Of a DNA stretch of 64,000 nt, positions 37,540-48,507 are shown piece after piece; the stretch's first letter is position 1, and every line of letters starts with the position of its first letter. The stretch lies in NCBI RefSeq assembly GCF_002939985.1, contig NZ_MDFM01000018.1, positions 1 through 64,000 on the forward strand, written 5' to 3'. The stretch comes from Xanthomonas hortorum pv. cynarae (GTDB lineage Bacteria > Pseudomonadota > Gammaproteobacteria > Xanthomonadales > Xanthomonadaceae). The notes beneath the pieces are model-generated. The model did not search any database. It was not told where the DNA came from and saw only the letters and a list, made by a program, of their open reading frames with translations. The position numbers and the translations under genes are program-made.

Positions 37540-37571
37540 GGCGCGGCCTTCAGGGCCGCGCCTTCGTTTAT
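37540..37571 (+). terminator. Rho-independent terminator
   Basis: A 9-bp perfect stem (ggcgcggcc/ggccgcgcc, loop ttcag) is followed by TTCGTTTATT. It ends the plus-strand transcript from the 37003 gene and lies 53 bases before the DUF885 stop on the other strand. Confidence 0.7.
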
Positions 37572-37623
37572 TCAGCATCCGAACCACTCACAACAACCAG
37601 CTCAGCAAGAAACCCCGCTGCGA

Positions 37624-39432
37624 TTACTTGCGCTGCGCCGGAACGAACTGGGTTTCCACCGCCTTGGCCAGTTGGTCTGGTGGCAGCAGGCCCTGGTCGA
37701 GCAGGAAGTTGTTGAAGGCCAGGCGGTCGAACTTCTTGCCTAGCGCTAGTTCGGTGCGCATGCGTAGCTCGAGGATGCGGGTGTAGCCGTAGAAGTAGCT
37801 GCCGGCCTGGCCGGGCGCGCGGACGGTGTAGCGGTCCAGTTCCTGGCGGGTCATGGCGGGGGAGAGGCCGACGTCGTCTTCGAGTACCTGGCGGGCGCGT
37901 TCGCGGTCGATCAGGCCGAGGTTGAGCATGGGGTCGAGCATGGCGCGGGCGGCGCGCAGCAGGCGGAACTGCAGGGCGATCAGCTGGCCGTCGAGTGGTT
38001 CGTACGGGACCATTTCGGCTTCGGCATACAGCGCCCAGCCTTCGACGTTGACCGAGTTGAACGCGAACATGCTGCGCGCTAGCGAGACGCCGCGTTCGAC
38101 CATGGCGGTGAACTGCAGTTCGTGGCCGGGGCGGCCTTCATGTGCGCTGAGCGTCCAGGCGGCCGAGCCGAAGTTGAAGTCGTCGTACTGCTCCTTCTTG
38201 GCGCCGTCGGCGGTCGGGTTGCCCAGCGGCAGTACGAACTGGCCTTGCTGGCCGGTGTTGCCGATCAGCGGTGCGGGCAGGAAGTGCGGTGCCGGTTGTG
38301 CGGCGCTTTCGGCGGCGCTGCCCAGGCGCATCTGCATCGGGCGCTTGGGCACATCGACGATGCGCTGCTGACGGATGATCGGGTCGATCTGGTCGATCAC
38401 GCCGCGGTAGTGGGTTTCCAGCTGGTCATCGGCGATGGTGTTGCCCTTGAGCGCGCGGATCACCTGCACGTAATCGCTGCCCTGCACGCCCTTGGCCTTG
38501 GCCACCAGCGGTGCGAGCTGTTGCATGACCGAGCGGGTTTCCATGAATTCCAGCTGCGCGCGCTGGATCAACTGCTGCGGGGCGATATCGATGCCGACCT
38601 GCTTGAGCTGGAAGGCATACAGCGGCTCGGGCAGGCGGGTGTCCTTGCGCGCCTTGGGCAGCACGCTAGTGCGGGTCCAGTTGGCGTAATCCTTCAACTG
38701 GGTGGACATTGCCTTGAGCGCCTCGTCGGCCCCGGCGATCTTGTACTTGGCGAACAGTTCACCGATGCCGGCGACGTAGGTATCCACGTTCGCCAGTGCC
38801 TGCTCCACTTCGCGTTCGGTTGGCTGCAACAAGGCCTTATTGCCAAGCTGTTCTTCGTAACGCTGGCGGGCCAGCGTGGTGGTGGGCGTGCTGCCCGGCA
38901 CCAGGCCGACGTAACGCTTGAGGCGGTCCAGCGCCTTTGCGCGGCGCTCGGGCACGGTCTGGTCGGACAACAACCCGTTGAGGCCACTGAAGACCAGCTC
39001 CGGGGCGTCGTTCCAGGGCAGCAGATAGCGCTCGTTGAGCTCGCTGCCTTCGATGTTCTGTTCGGCTGCGCCGATCATGATCTGCAGATCCTGGCGCACG
39101 TTGGCATCGCGCTCGGTCGCCAGCTTGGCCTGCAACGCGGCACGCGCCTTGCGCATCGCATCGCGATAGCGCGCGGCATTGTCTGGGCCCAGGTCGATGA
39201 CCTGGTCGTCGTAGCCGGGCACGCCGAAGAAACTGGCGTATTCGGGCTGAAACGGGGCCTGCGCAGTGAGCAGGATCTGCGCGTAGCCGTTGCTGGTCTG
39301 TACCCAGGCCGGCGTCGGGCGTTGGGCCGGCGCGGCCTTGGTCGTCTGGCTCTGGGCCGGGGCTTGGGACACCGGCAACGCGGTGCCCAGAACGAGCGCG
39401 ACAGCAACGACAAGTGGTTTCATGAAAGGCAT
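37624..39432 (-). CDS. Exported DUF885 metallopeptidase-like protein
   Basis: This 602-residue protein has a signal peptide (MKPLVVAVALVLGTALPVSQA). The zinc-type motif is SAHEGRPGHELQF, followed by a downstream glutamate in SVNVEGWALYAEAEMV. The DUF885 family contains predicted secreted or periplasmic peptidases with this HExxxHE arrangement. It ends in KAVETQFVPAQRK. ATG 39432 or 39423 are both possible. Its large size and export suggest peptide scavenging. It has no operon partner. Confidence 0.86.
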   Translation of the reverse strand: MPFMKPLVVAVALVLGTALPVSQAPAQSQTTKAAPAQRPTPAWVQTSNGYAQILLTAQAPFQPEYASFFGVPGYDDQVIDLGPDNAARYRDAMRKARAALQAKLATERDANVRQDLQIMIGAAEQNIEGSELNERYLLPWNDAPELVFSGLNGLLSDQTVPERRAKALDRLKRYVGLVPGSTPTTTLARQRYEEQLGNKALLQPTEREVEQALANVDTYVAGIGELFAKYKIAGADEALKAMSTQLKDYANWTRTSVLPKARKDTRLPEPLYAFQLKQVGIDIAPQQLIQRAQLEFMETRSVMQQLAPLVAKAKGVQGSDYVQVIRALKGNTIADDQLETHYRGVIDQIDPIIRQQRIVDVPKRPMQMRLGSAAESAAQPAPHFLPAPLIGNTGQQGQFVLPLGNPTADGAKKEQYDDFNFGSAAWTLSAHEGRPGHELQFTAMVERGVSLARSMFAFNSVNVEGWALYAEAEMVPYEPLDGQLIALQFRLLRAARAMLDPMLNLGLIDRERARQVLEDDVGLSPAMTRQELDRYTVRAPGQAGSYFYGYTRILELRMRTELALGKKFDRLAFNNFLLDQGLLPPDQLAKAVETQFVPAQRK

Positions 39433-39492
39433 CTGCAAAGAGAAGTAGCGCGACCCTACCCATCTGCGGCGGTGGCGGCAATGCGTCTTAGG

Positions 39493-39957
39493 TCATGGCT
39501 GGCAAGGCGGCGGCGCGGTGGGCAACAGACTGATCGGATCGGCCTGTGCGCTGGCGAACGTCAACGTCTGGTAGGTCCAGCGGCCGTGCCTGCGTGTGGC
39601 GTCCACTTGCACACTGCCCTGCCCGCGCGGCCCGTGCAGGCCAACACTGAAATGCGCTTCTCCTAGTGGACCGACGTAACTGACGCTGCCGTCGGGCAGA
39701 AAAGCCTCGTCGATCGGCGTGCCCAGCGCTTGCATCACCCGTGTATCGGAGCGCGCGATGTGCAGCGCACCGCTGTACACATCGCTGGACTTCACCGCCC
39801 CGGTGATGACGTAGACCAGCGCGCCGACCACCAGCGCCAACACCACAAACAGCGCCAGCCCGATGCCGGGCACGATCCATTTCCAGTTGCGGCTCCAGAA
39901 CTCGGGTGCTCGCACCCCGCGTTGCGGTGACCCTGGAATCGGTGGCGGGAGTGACAT
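39493..39957 (-). CDS. Coa1-family-like membrane protein
   Basis: This 154-residue protein has one central transmembrane helix (WIVPGIGLALFVVLALVVGALVYVI) and a C-terminal domain with SSDVYSGALHIARSDTRVMQALGTPI and GEAHFSVGLHGPRGQGSVQV. That resembles the Coa1/Tim21-like domain seen in cytochrome oxidase assembly factor 1 relatives. AAGGA lies seven bases before ATG 39957. The link to respiratory assembly is inferred from the family only; no oxidase genes are nearby. Confidence 0.78.
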   Translation of the reverse strand: MSLPPPIPGSPQRGVRAPEFWSRNWKWIVPGIGLALFVVLALVVGALVYVITGAVKSSDVYSGALHIARSDTRVMQALGTPIDEAFLPDGSVSYVGPLGEAHFSVGLHGPRGQGSVQVDATRRHGRWTYQTLTFASAQADPISLLPTAPPPCQP

Positions 39958-40199
39958 GGCAGATCCTTTGCAGTGCGGTGTGCAACGGTTGACGAGAGCA
40001 GCTGTCCGCAACCACGCGTGCCTGTCAGTTGCACAAGAATGCCGACCCAGCGCCGCTGGCGGAAGAACGGCAGACGTTGCGCCGACGCGGTGGCGCTTGC
40101 GTGTGATGGCCACAGGTGTAGCGCACCGCATCGATCACGATGAACACCAAGGCCTCAGTGAGCTGGCTGCGGTAACCGCGCAGCCAGCCGATGTCTGGA

Positions 40200-42536
<2,337 letters not shown>

Positions 42537-42552
42537 CTAAGGCGCGCGGACC

Positions 42553-42591
42553 GTACCCTCACCCCAACCCCTCTCCCGGGGGGAGAGGGGC
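42553..42591. repeat. Intergenic CCCCTCTCCC-type palindromic repeat
   Basis: The sequence gtaccctcaccccaaccc leads into ctctcccgg/gggagagg, a perfect hairpin ending in ggggc. It is the reverse complement of part of 51474-51508 and is related to 11654-11692. It lies between the S9 peptidase and the glutathione transferase. Confidence 0.75.
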
Positions 42592-42655
42592 TTTGTGCAG
42601 ATGCGTGTGTTGATTGGCTACGCGTTCTGCAACGCTACTGCGCGTATCGCGGCCT

Positions 42656-43345
42656 TCAGCGCTTGCCGAACAGGTGCTTGCGCTCTTCCTCGCCCAGCGG
42701 CTTGCCGGCGTTTGGGTTGACCTGGTCCTTGAGCGCATAGGCGCGCTGCGTGGCCGGACGCGCGGCGATGGCGTCGTGCCAGAGCTTGAGATGCGGGAAG
42801 GCAGCGTAGTCCGGCTTGAGGTCGCCATAGACCTCGATCCAGGGGTAGCTGGCCATGTCGGCGATGCCGTACTCGGGGCCGGCCAGGAACGCGTACTCGG
42901 CCAGGCGCTTGTCGAGCACGCCGTGCAATCTGCGCACTTCGGCGTTGTAGCGCTCGATCGCGTAGGGAATCTTTTCCGGCGCATAGACGTTGAAGTGGCC
43001 CATCTGGCCGCTCATCGGCCCCAGCCCGCCCATCTGCCAGAACAGCCATTCCAGTGCGGCGATGCGGCCACGCGCATCGCGCGGCAGGAAGCGGCTGGTC
43101 TTCTCGGCCAGGTACAACAGGATCGCGCCGGATTCGAACACGCTCTGCGCGGGTCCGCCATCGGCCGGTGCGTGGTCGACGATCGCCGGCATCTTGTTGT
43201 TGGGCGATATCTGCAGGAAGGCCGGCTCGAACTGTTCGCCCTTGCCGATGTTGACCGGCTTGAGCGTGTAGTCCAGCCCGGCTTCTTCCAGGAACAAGGT
43301 GACCTTGTGGCCGTTGGGGGTGGGCCAGTAATACAGGTCGATCAT
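42656..43345 (-). CDS. Glutathione S-transferase (nu-class, YfcG/YghU-like)
   Basis: This 229-residue protein has an N-terminal thioredoxin fold, MIDLYYWPTPNGHKVTLFLEE, with ISPNNKMPAIVDHAP and VFESGAILLYLAEKT binding glutathione. A helical C-terminal domain follows (WLFWQMGGLGPMSGQMGHF). The threonine/asparagine pattern after YYWPTPN is that of nu-class disulfide-bond reductases such as YfcG. GGAG seven bases ahead supports ATG 43345. It is a stand-alone minus-strand gene. Confidence 0.92.
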   Translation of the reverse strand: MIDLYYWPTPNGHKVTLFLEEAGLDYTLKPVNIGKGEQFEPAFLQISPNNKMPAIVDHAPADGGPAQSVFESGAILLYLAEKTSRFLPRDARGRIAALEWLFWQMGGLGPMSGQMGHFNVYAPEKIPYAIERYNAEVRRLHGVLDKRLAEYAFLAGPEYGIADMASYPWIEVYGDLKPDYAAFPHLKLWHDAIAARPATQRAYALKDQVNPNAGKPLGEEERKHLFGKR

Positions 43346-43550
43346 CGGGTGCTCCAGTTCGCAAAGGGTTTGCACGCAGCTGCGTGCCGTGGCGTTCGAT
43401 GGTACGACCAAGCCCGCTACCAGCGCGTGCGCTCGCGGTGGCGCCGAGTGGAACGATGTGTGACGCGATTGGGTCGCGACCGATGCTGCAGTGCAAATTG
43501 ACTTCGTTAAGCCTGCGCTAACAAATGCGTGATTGTTTCATCGACCTTTG

Positions 43551-43579
43551 CCGGGCCTAACTTGGGGCCGGCTTTTTTT
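43551..43579 (+). terminator. Terminator-like hairpin in receptor-gene leader
   Basis: A seven-base stem with one mismatch (ccgggcc/gggccgg, 7-base loop) is followed by seven T. It ends only 20 bases before the GTG start of the TonB-dependent receptor, and no plus-strand gene lies upstream. It is either a leader attenuator or a stray terminator of an unseen transcript. Confidence 0.5.
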
Positions 43580-43599
43580 CGCTTGGGGAAGAAATCATC

Positions 43600-46500
43600 G
43601 TGAGAGAGCTCCGCACCCTGCCGCGCACGCGGCGCTTGACGTCTGCCTTGTTGTTCGCATTGTCGACGCCGCTGGCAGCGCAAACCGCGCCGGCGCCGCA
43701 GTCGGCCTCGACCGTCCCCGGCTCCAGCCAGGCCGACCCCGCCACGCTCGATACCGTGCAGGTCAGCGGTATTCGCGGCAGCCTCACTTCGTCGATGAAC
43801 GTCAAGCGCGATGCGCAAGGCATCGTCGACGGCATCGTGGCCGAGGACATCGGCAAGTTCCCCGATACCAACCTGGCCGAGTCGCTGCAGCGCATCAGCG
43901 GCGTGTCGATCAACCGCTCGCTGGGCGAAGGCTCGCGCGTGACCGTGCGTGGCGTCGGCCCGGACTTCAACCTGGTGCTGTTGAACGGCCGGCAGATGCC
44001 CGGCGCCAGCATCGAAGAATCCAACGCCTCCAACTCGCGTGCGTTCGACTTCGCCAACCTGGCGTCCGAGTCGATCTCCGGCATCGAGGTGTTCAAGACC
44101 AGCCGCGCCAGCACGCCCACCGGCGGCATCGGTGCCACCATCAACATCAAGACCGCCCGGCCGCTGGACAACCCGGGCATGCATGCCAATGTGGGTTTGA
44201 AGGGCGTGCACGATGCGTCCAACGAGAACCTGCCGGGCCGCCTGCAGGGCGATGCGCTGACGCCGGAAATCTCCGGCATCTTCAGCAATACCTCGGCCGA
44301 TGGACGCTTCGGCGTATCGCTCAGCGGCAGCTATCAGGAACGCGACTTCGGCTACAGCCAGGTCGGCGTGCCCAACGGCTGGCGCTCGTTTCGCGGCGAT
44401 TCCACCGCCTACGGCACCATCCCGCAGCCGGGTGCGCCGGGCTCGGAGAACATCGTCAACCGCCCCGGCCCGAACGACATCTACTCGGTGCCGCAGAACC
44501 TCAACTACCGCGTGGTCGGCGTTGAGCGCCAGCGCACCAACGGGCAGTTGGTACTGCAGTACAAGCCGCTGGACAACATCACCACCACGCTGGATTACAC
44601 GTACTCGGAAAACAAGATCCAGCAGCAGCGCAACGAGATGTCGGTGTGGTTCAACTACGGCCCCTCGGCCAGTGCCTGGACCAACGGTCCGGTGGCCGGC
44701 CCGATCACCTACTCGGAATTCGTTAACCCGGCCACCAGCGATCTGGCCACCGCCGGCTCCAACGCGGCCACGCGCAACCAGAACAAGTCGCTGGGCTTCA
44801 ACGTGGATTGGGCGGTGACCGATCAGTTCAAGCTCAACTTCGACATCCACCGCTCCACCGCCGAAGCCGGCGCGGACAGCCCGTACGGCTCGAGCAATTC
44901 GCTGGGCGTCTCGGGCTTTTACCGCGGCACCTCGGTGGTGGATTTCAGCAAGGATTTCCCGGTGTTGCAGCAGCAGTTGGGCTTCGGCCTGAACGGGCTG
45001 GACCCCTCGCGCACGCTGGTCACCGGCTCGGCGTTCCGCAACAGCTACATGAAGTCGGAGATCGACCAGGCCCAGGTCAACGGCGACTTCACCTTCGAAA
45101 ATTATTCGCAGTTGAAGTTCGGTATCGGCAGCACCGAGGTCAAGAACCGCTCGGCGTTTTCCAACGTGCAGCGCGATACCTGGGGCGGCAACGGCACCGC
45201 GGCCGATTATCCGGACGATCTGTGGATTCCGAGCTCGTTCGCGCAGTATTTCGATGCGATCGACGGCAGCGGCAATCCGGCGCAGTTCAATCAGTTGTTC
45301 CTGTTCGACTTCGAGCGCGCCCGCCAGGCGGCCGCGCAAGCTGCGGGCGATGAAGCGCTGTACCGCATCTCGCCAGTGTTCACCACCGACCGCCGCGTGA
45401 CCGAAAAATCCAAGAACGCCTACCTGCAGTGGAACAACAGCTGGGACGAGTTGCGCGTGCCGATCAGCCTGGCCGCCGGTGTGCGCTACGAAGAAACCAA
45501 GGTGGACGCGCAGGCACTGGTGCCGGTGGCGGTGGGCATCGACTGGGTCGCCAACAACGAGTTGCCGATCCGCCTGGCCGATTCGGCGTTCGCCAGCGGC
45601 AGCGGCAAGTACGAGTACTGGCTGCCCAGCCTGGACCTGAGCTTCAAGCTCACCGAGGACCTGGTGCTGCGCGGCAGCTACGGCGAAACCATCGGCCGTC
45701 CCGGTTGGGGCGACATCCAGGGCGGGCAGACGCTCAACCAGATCGCGCGCCTGGAAGGCGGCACCGGCCAGGAAGGCAACCCCGGCCTGAAGCCGCTGCT
45801 CTCGCACAACATCGATTTCTCGCTGGAGTGGTACTACAGCGATGCCAGCTACGCCTCGGTGGGCTTCTTCCGCAAGAACATCGACAACTACATCGGGGTG
45901 ACCACGCGCAACGACACCGCGCTGGGATTGAATACCCCGGTGGGCGGTGCGTACTGGAACGAAGCGCTGGGCAACGGCTGCGCCTCGGCCGACCTGACCT
46001 GTATCCGCAACTACATCTTCCGCAACCGCGGCGGCGCGCCCGGCGTGGTGCGCGGAGCCGACGATGCCAACGGCAACGCCACCGGCGTGATCAGCGGGCA
46101 GCCCGGCGACCCGGTGGCCAATTTCGCCATCACCGCGCCGGCCAACCAGCGCTCGGCCTCGCTGGACGGTTGGGAATTCAACCTACAGCACATGTTCGGC
46201 GACAGCGGCTTTGGCGTGTCGGCCAACTACACCATGGTCGACTCCGGCCTGACCTACAACAATGCAGTGATCGGTGAGCAGTTCGCGCTGGAAGGCTTAA
46301 GCGATTCGGCCAACGTGGTCGGCTTTTACGACCGCGACAAGTGGCAGGTGCGTGCGGCCTATAACTGGCGCGACGAATTCCTGGCCGCACGCTTCGACGG
46401 CAGCGGCCAGCCCAATCCGGTTTATACCGAAGCCTACGGCCAGCTGGATCTGAGCATCGGGTATCAATGGAACGAGAACCTGTCGTTGAGCCTGGAGGCG

Positions 46501-46614
46501 ATCAACCTCACCGACGAGGTGCAGCGCCAGCATGGCCGTCACCCGAACCAGATCGTCTATGCCACCCAGACCGGCCCGCGCTACATGTTGGGCGTGCGCT
46601 ACAAGTTCTGGTGA
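43600..46614 (+). CDS. TonB-dependent outer-membrane receptor
   Basis: This 1004-residue receptor begins at GTG 43600, with GGGGAAG upstream. A signal peptide ending near PLAAQ is followed by a TonB-box-like start and a plug domain (IVDGIVAEDIGKFPDTNLAE, LQRISGVSINRSLGEGSRV, FNLVLLNGRQMPGAS). A 22-strand barrel then ends in YMLGVRYKFW with the terminal aromatic residue. The plug belongs to the large Caulobacter/Xanthomonas receptor type used for carbohydrates and other nutrients. It heads a block with SapC, cupin and halogenase genes, so its ligand is likely handled by that set. Confidence 0.93.
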   Translation: MRELRTLPRTRRLTSALLFALSTPLAAQTAPAPQSASTVPGSSQADPATLDTVQVSGIRGSLTSSMNVKRDAQGIVDGIVAEDIGKFPDTNLAESLQRISGVSINRSLGEGSRVTVRGVGPDFNLVLLNGRQMPGASIEESNASNSRAFDFANLASESISGIEVFKTSRASTPTGGIGATINIKTARPLDNPGMHANVGLKGVHDASNENLPGRLQGDALTPEISGIFSNTSADGRFGVSLSGSYQERDFGYSQVGVPNGWRSFRGDSTAYGTIPQPGAPGSENIVNRPGPNDIYSVPQNLNYRVVGVERQRTNGQLVLQYKPLDNITTTLDYTYSENKIQQQRNEMSVWFNYGPSASAWTNGPVAGPITYSEFVNPATSDLATAGSNAATRNQNKSLGFNVDWAVTDQFKLNFDIHRSTAEAGADSPYGSSNSLGVSGFYRGTSVVDFSKDFPVLQQQLGFGLNGLDPSRTLVTGSAFRNSYMKSEIDQAQVNGDFTFENYSQLKFGIGSTEVKNRSAFSNVQRDTWGGNGTAADYPDDLWIPSSFAQYFDAIDGSGNPAQFNQLFLFDFERARQAAAQAAGDEALYRISPVFTTDRRVTEKSKNAYLQWNNSWDELRVPISLAAGVRYEETKVDAQALVPVAVGIDWVANNELPIRLADSAFASGSGKYEYWLPSLDLSFKLTEDLVLRGSYGETIGRPGWGDIQGGQTLNQIARLEGGTGQEGNPGLKPLLSHNIDFSLEWYYSDASYASVGFFRKNIDNYIGVTTRNDTALGLNTPVGGAYWNEALGNGCASADLTCIRNYIFRNRGGAPGVVRGADDANGNATGVISGQPGDPVANFAITAPANQRSASLDGWEFNLQHMFGDSGFGVSANYTMVDSGLTYNNAVIGEQFALEGLSDSANVVGFYDRDKWQVRAAYNWRDEFLAARFDGSGQPNPVYTEAYGQLDLSIGYQWNENLSLSLEAINLTDEVQRQHGRHPNQIVYATQTGPRYMLGVRYKFW

Positions 46615-46792
46615 GGCAGCGCGTTGGTCATGCAGTGATGCGCTTTTAAGCGCTCTCGGCAGCGAGTCTACCGGAGCGTCTCGCACGACGCTCTCTTTGC
46701 GTTTCCCGGATGTGTTGCATCCGGGACTTGCCACACCGAAGCAACTGTCCAAGCATGGGCCACGCGCCCCGCGTGATGTGTCACTTTCCCCC

Positions 46793-47494
46793 ATGACCAA
46801 TGCCGTGTTGTTGAACAATCTCGATCACCGCGATCTGCGCGTGATCACCACGCACGGCGCCGCCTTCGGCGATGACGTGATGTCGGCTGCGACGTTTCCG
46901 CAGGAATTTCGCCAGCTGCAGGCGCAGTACCCGATCGTGTTCCATCGCAGTGGCGAGCGCAGTTTTCAGCCGCTGGCGTTGCTGGGCCTGCGCCTGGGCG
47001 AAAACCTGTTTCTGGACGGTGCACGCTGGGATGCGCCGTACGTGCCGCTGGCGATTCAGCGCCAACCATTCCTGATCGGCGAGCAAGCGGACGGGCCGAT
47101 GGTGCACGTGGATCTGGACAGCCCGCGCATCAGCCGCACCGACGGCGAGCTACTGTTTCGCGAACACGGCGGCACCAGCGAGTTTCTCGACCGCATCAGC
47201 CAGGTGTTGCGCACCTTGCATGATGGCCTGGCGGCGAGCGAGGCATTCGTCGCACGCTTGCTCAGCTACGATCTGCTGGAACCGTTCGTGTTCGAGGCCA
47301 CGCTGGAAAACGGTCTGGAATGCCGCCTGGCAGGGCTCTACGCGGTGCACGAAGAACGCCTGCGCGCGCTCGACGATGCGGCATTGCTCGAGTTGCACCG
47401 GCACGGCGATCTGGAACCGCTGTACATGGCGGTGGCCTCGATCGCGCAGTTCCGCCATCTGCTCGACCGCATGCAGCGCCGCCATGCTGGCTGA
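46793..47494 (+). CDS. SapC-family protein
   Basis: This 233-residue protein begins MTNAVLLNNLDHRDLRVITTHG and contains AATFPQEFRQLQAQYPIVFHR and YVPLAIQRQPFLIGEQ. That matches the SapC family found beside TonB receptors in Caulobacter and Xanthomonas. No signal peptide is seen. ATG 46793 follows a run of C with no strong ribosome-binding site. Its last 11 bases overlap the following cupin gene, so the two are coupled. Biochemical function is unknown. Confidence 0.85.
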   Translation: MTNAVLLNNLDHRDLRVITTHGAAFGDDVMSAATFPQEFRQLQAQYPIVFHRSGERSFQPLALLGLRLGENLFLDGARWDAPYVPLAIQRQPFLIGEQADGPMVHVDLDSPRISRTDGELLFREHGGTSEFLDRISQVLRTLHDGLAASEAFVARLLSYDLLEPFVFEATLENGLECRLAGLYAVHEERLRALDDAALLELHRHGDLEPLYMAVASIAQFRHLLDRMQRRHAG

Positions 47495-48497
47495 GCCGCG
47501 CGCCATCGAAGAATTGCACGGACTGGACCCGCAACAGCTGGACCCGGCCGTGCTGCGCTCCACCAAGCCGCTGGTGCTGCGCGGGCTGGTCCGCGACTGG
47601 CCACTGGCGCAGGCCGGCGCCACCTCTGCGCAGGCTGCGGCTGCGTATCTGCGCGGTTTCGATCGCGGCGAAGCGGTGGTGGCGCAGGTCGGCCCGCCGG
47701 AGATCGGTGGGCGCTTCTTCTACAACGCGGACATGAGCGGCTTCAACTTCCGCCCCGAGCGCGTGCCGCTGAGCGTCGTGCTGGAGACCTTGCTGCGCGA
47801 TCTGCATAAGCCGCAGCCACCGGCGATCTACGTCGGCTCCACCACGCTGGACACCTACCTGCCCGGCCTGCGCGCGCATAACCCGATCGCCCTGCCGCAG
47901 AGCGAACCACTGGCCAGCATCTGGATCGGCAACCGCACCCGCATTGCCGCCCATCAGGACCTGCCCGACAACCTGGCCTGCGTGGTCGCCGGGCGCCGCC
48001 GCTTCATCCTGTTTCCGCCCACGCAATTGGCCAATCTCTACATCGGCCCGCTCGACCTCACCCCGGCCGGGCAGCCGGTCAGCCTGGTCGATATCGCCGC
48101 GCCGGATCTGCAGCGTTTTCCACGCTATGCGCAGGCGCTGGAACACGCATTGGTGGCCGAGTTGGGACCGGGCGATGCGTTGTTCATTCCCAGCATGTGG
48201 TGGCATCACATCGAAGCGCTGGAGTCCTTCAACGTGCTGGTGAATTTCTGGTGGCGGCAGAGCCCGGCCTATATGGATTCGCCGATGAACGCGCTGATGC
48301 TGGCGCTGCTCACCATCCGCGACCTGCCAGCCGAGCAACGCGCGATCTGGCAGGACGTATTCGAGCATTACGTGTTCGATGCCAACGCGCACACCGCCGC
48401 GCATGTACCGGAGGCGGCGCGCGGCGTGCTGGCACCAATGGACGAGACCCGTGCCCGCAGCCTGCGCGCACGCTTGCTGCAACGCCTGAATCGCTGA
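47484..48497 (+). CDS. Cupin-like (JmjC-type) domain protein
   Basis: This 337-residue protein has a jelly-roll iron-oxygenase-like core. The first metal motif lies in RIAAHQDLPDNLACVVAGRRRF (H and D), and the second histidine in PSMWWHHIEAL. The mid-region contains YVGSTTLDTYLPGL, as in cupin_8/JmjC proteins, which are mostly Fe(II)/2-oxoglutarate hydroxylases. ATG 47484 overlaps the SapC end. It lies 10 bases before the halogenase gene. It may hydroxylate or otherwise modify a protein or peptide linked to the cluster. Confidence 0.84.
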   Translation: MLAEPRAIEELHGLDPQQLDPAVLRSTKPLVLRGLVRDWPLAQAGATSAQAAAAYLRGFDRGEAVVAQVGPPEIGGRFFYNADMSGFNFRPERVPLSVVLETLLRDLHKPQPPAIYVGSTTLDTYLPGLRAHNPIALPQSEPLASIWIGNRTRIAAHQDLPDNLACVVAGRRRFILFPPTQLANLYIGPLDLTPAGQPVSLVDIAAPDLQRFPRYAQALEHALVAELGPGDALFIPSMWWHHIEALESFNVLVNFWWRQSPAYMDSPMNALMLALLTIRDLPAEQRAIWQDVFEHYVFDANAHTAAHVPEAARGVLAPMDETRARSLRARLLQRLNR

Positions 48498-48507
48498 GGA
48501 TTTCATC

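Noticed and set aside
43507..45807. 766-codon minus-strand frame inside the TonB receptor
   Set aside because: It is opposite a receptor with full plug and barrel features, and is rich in His/Arg/Ala as typical of shadow frames.
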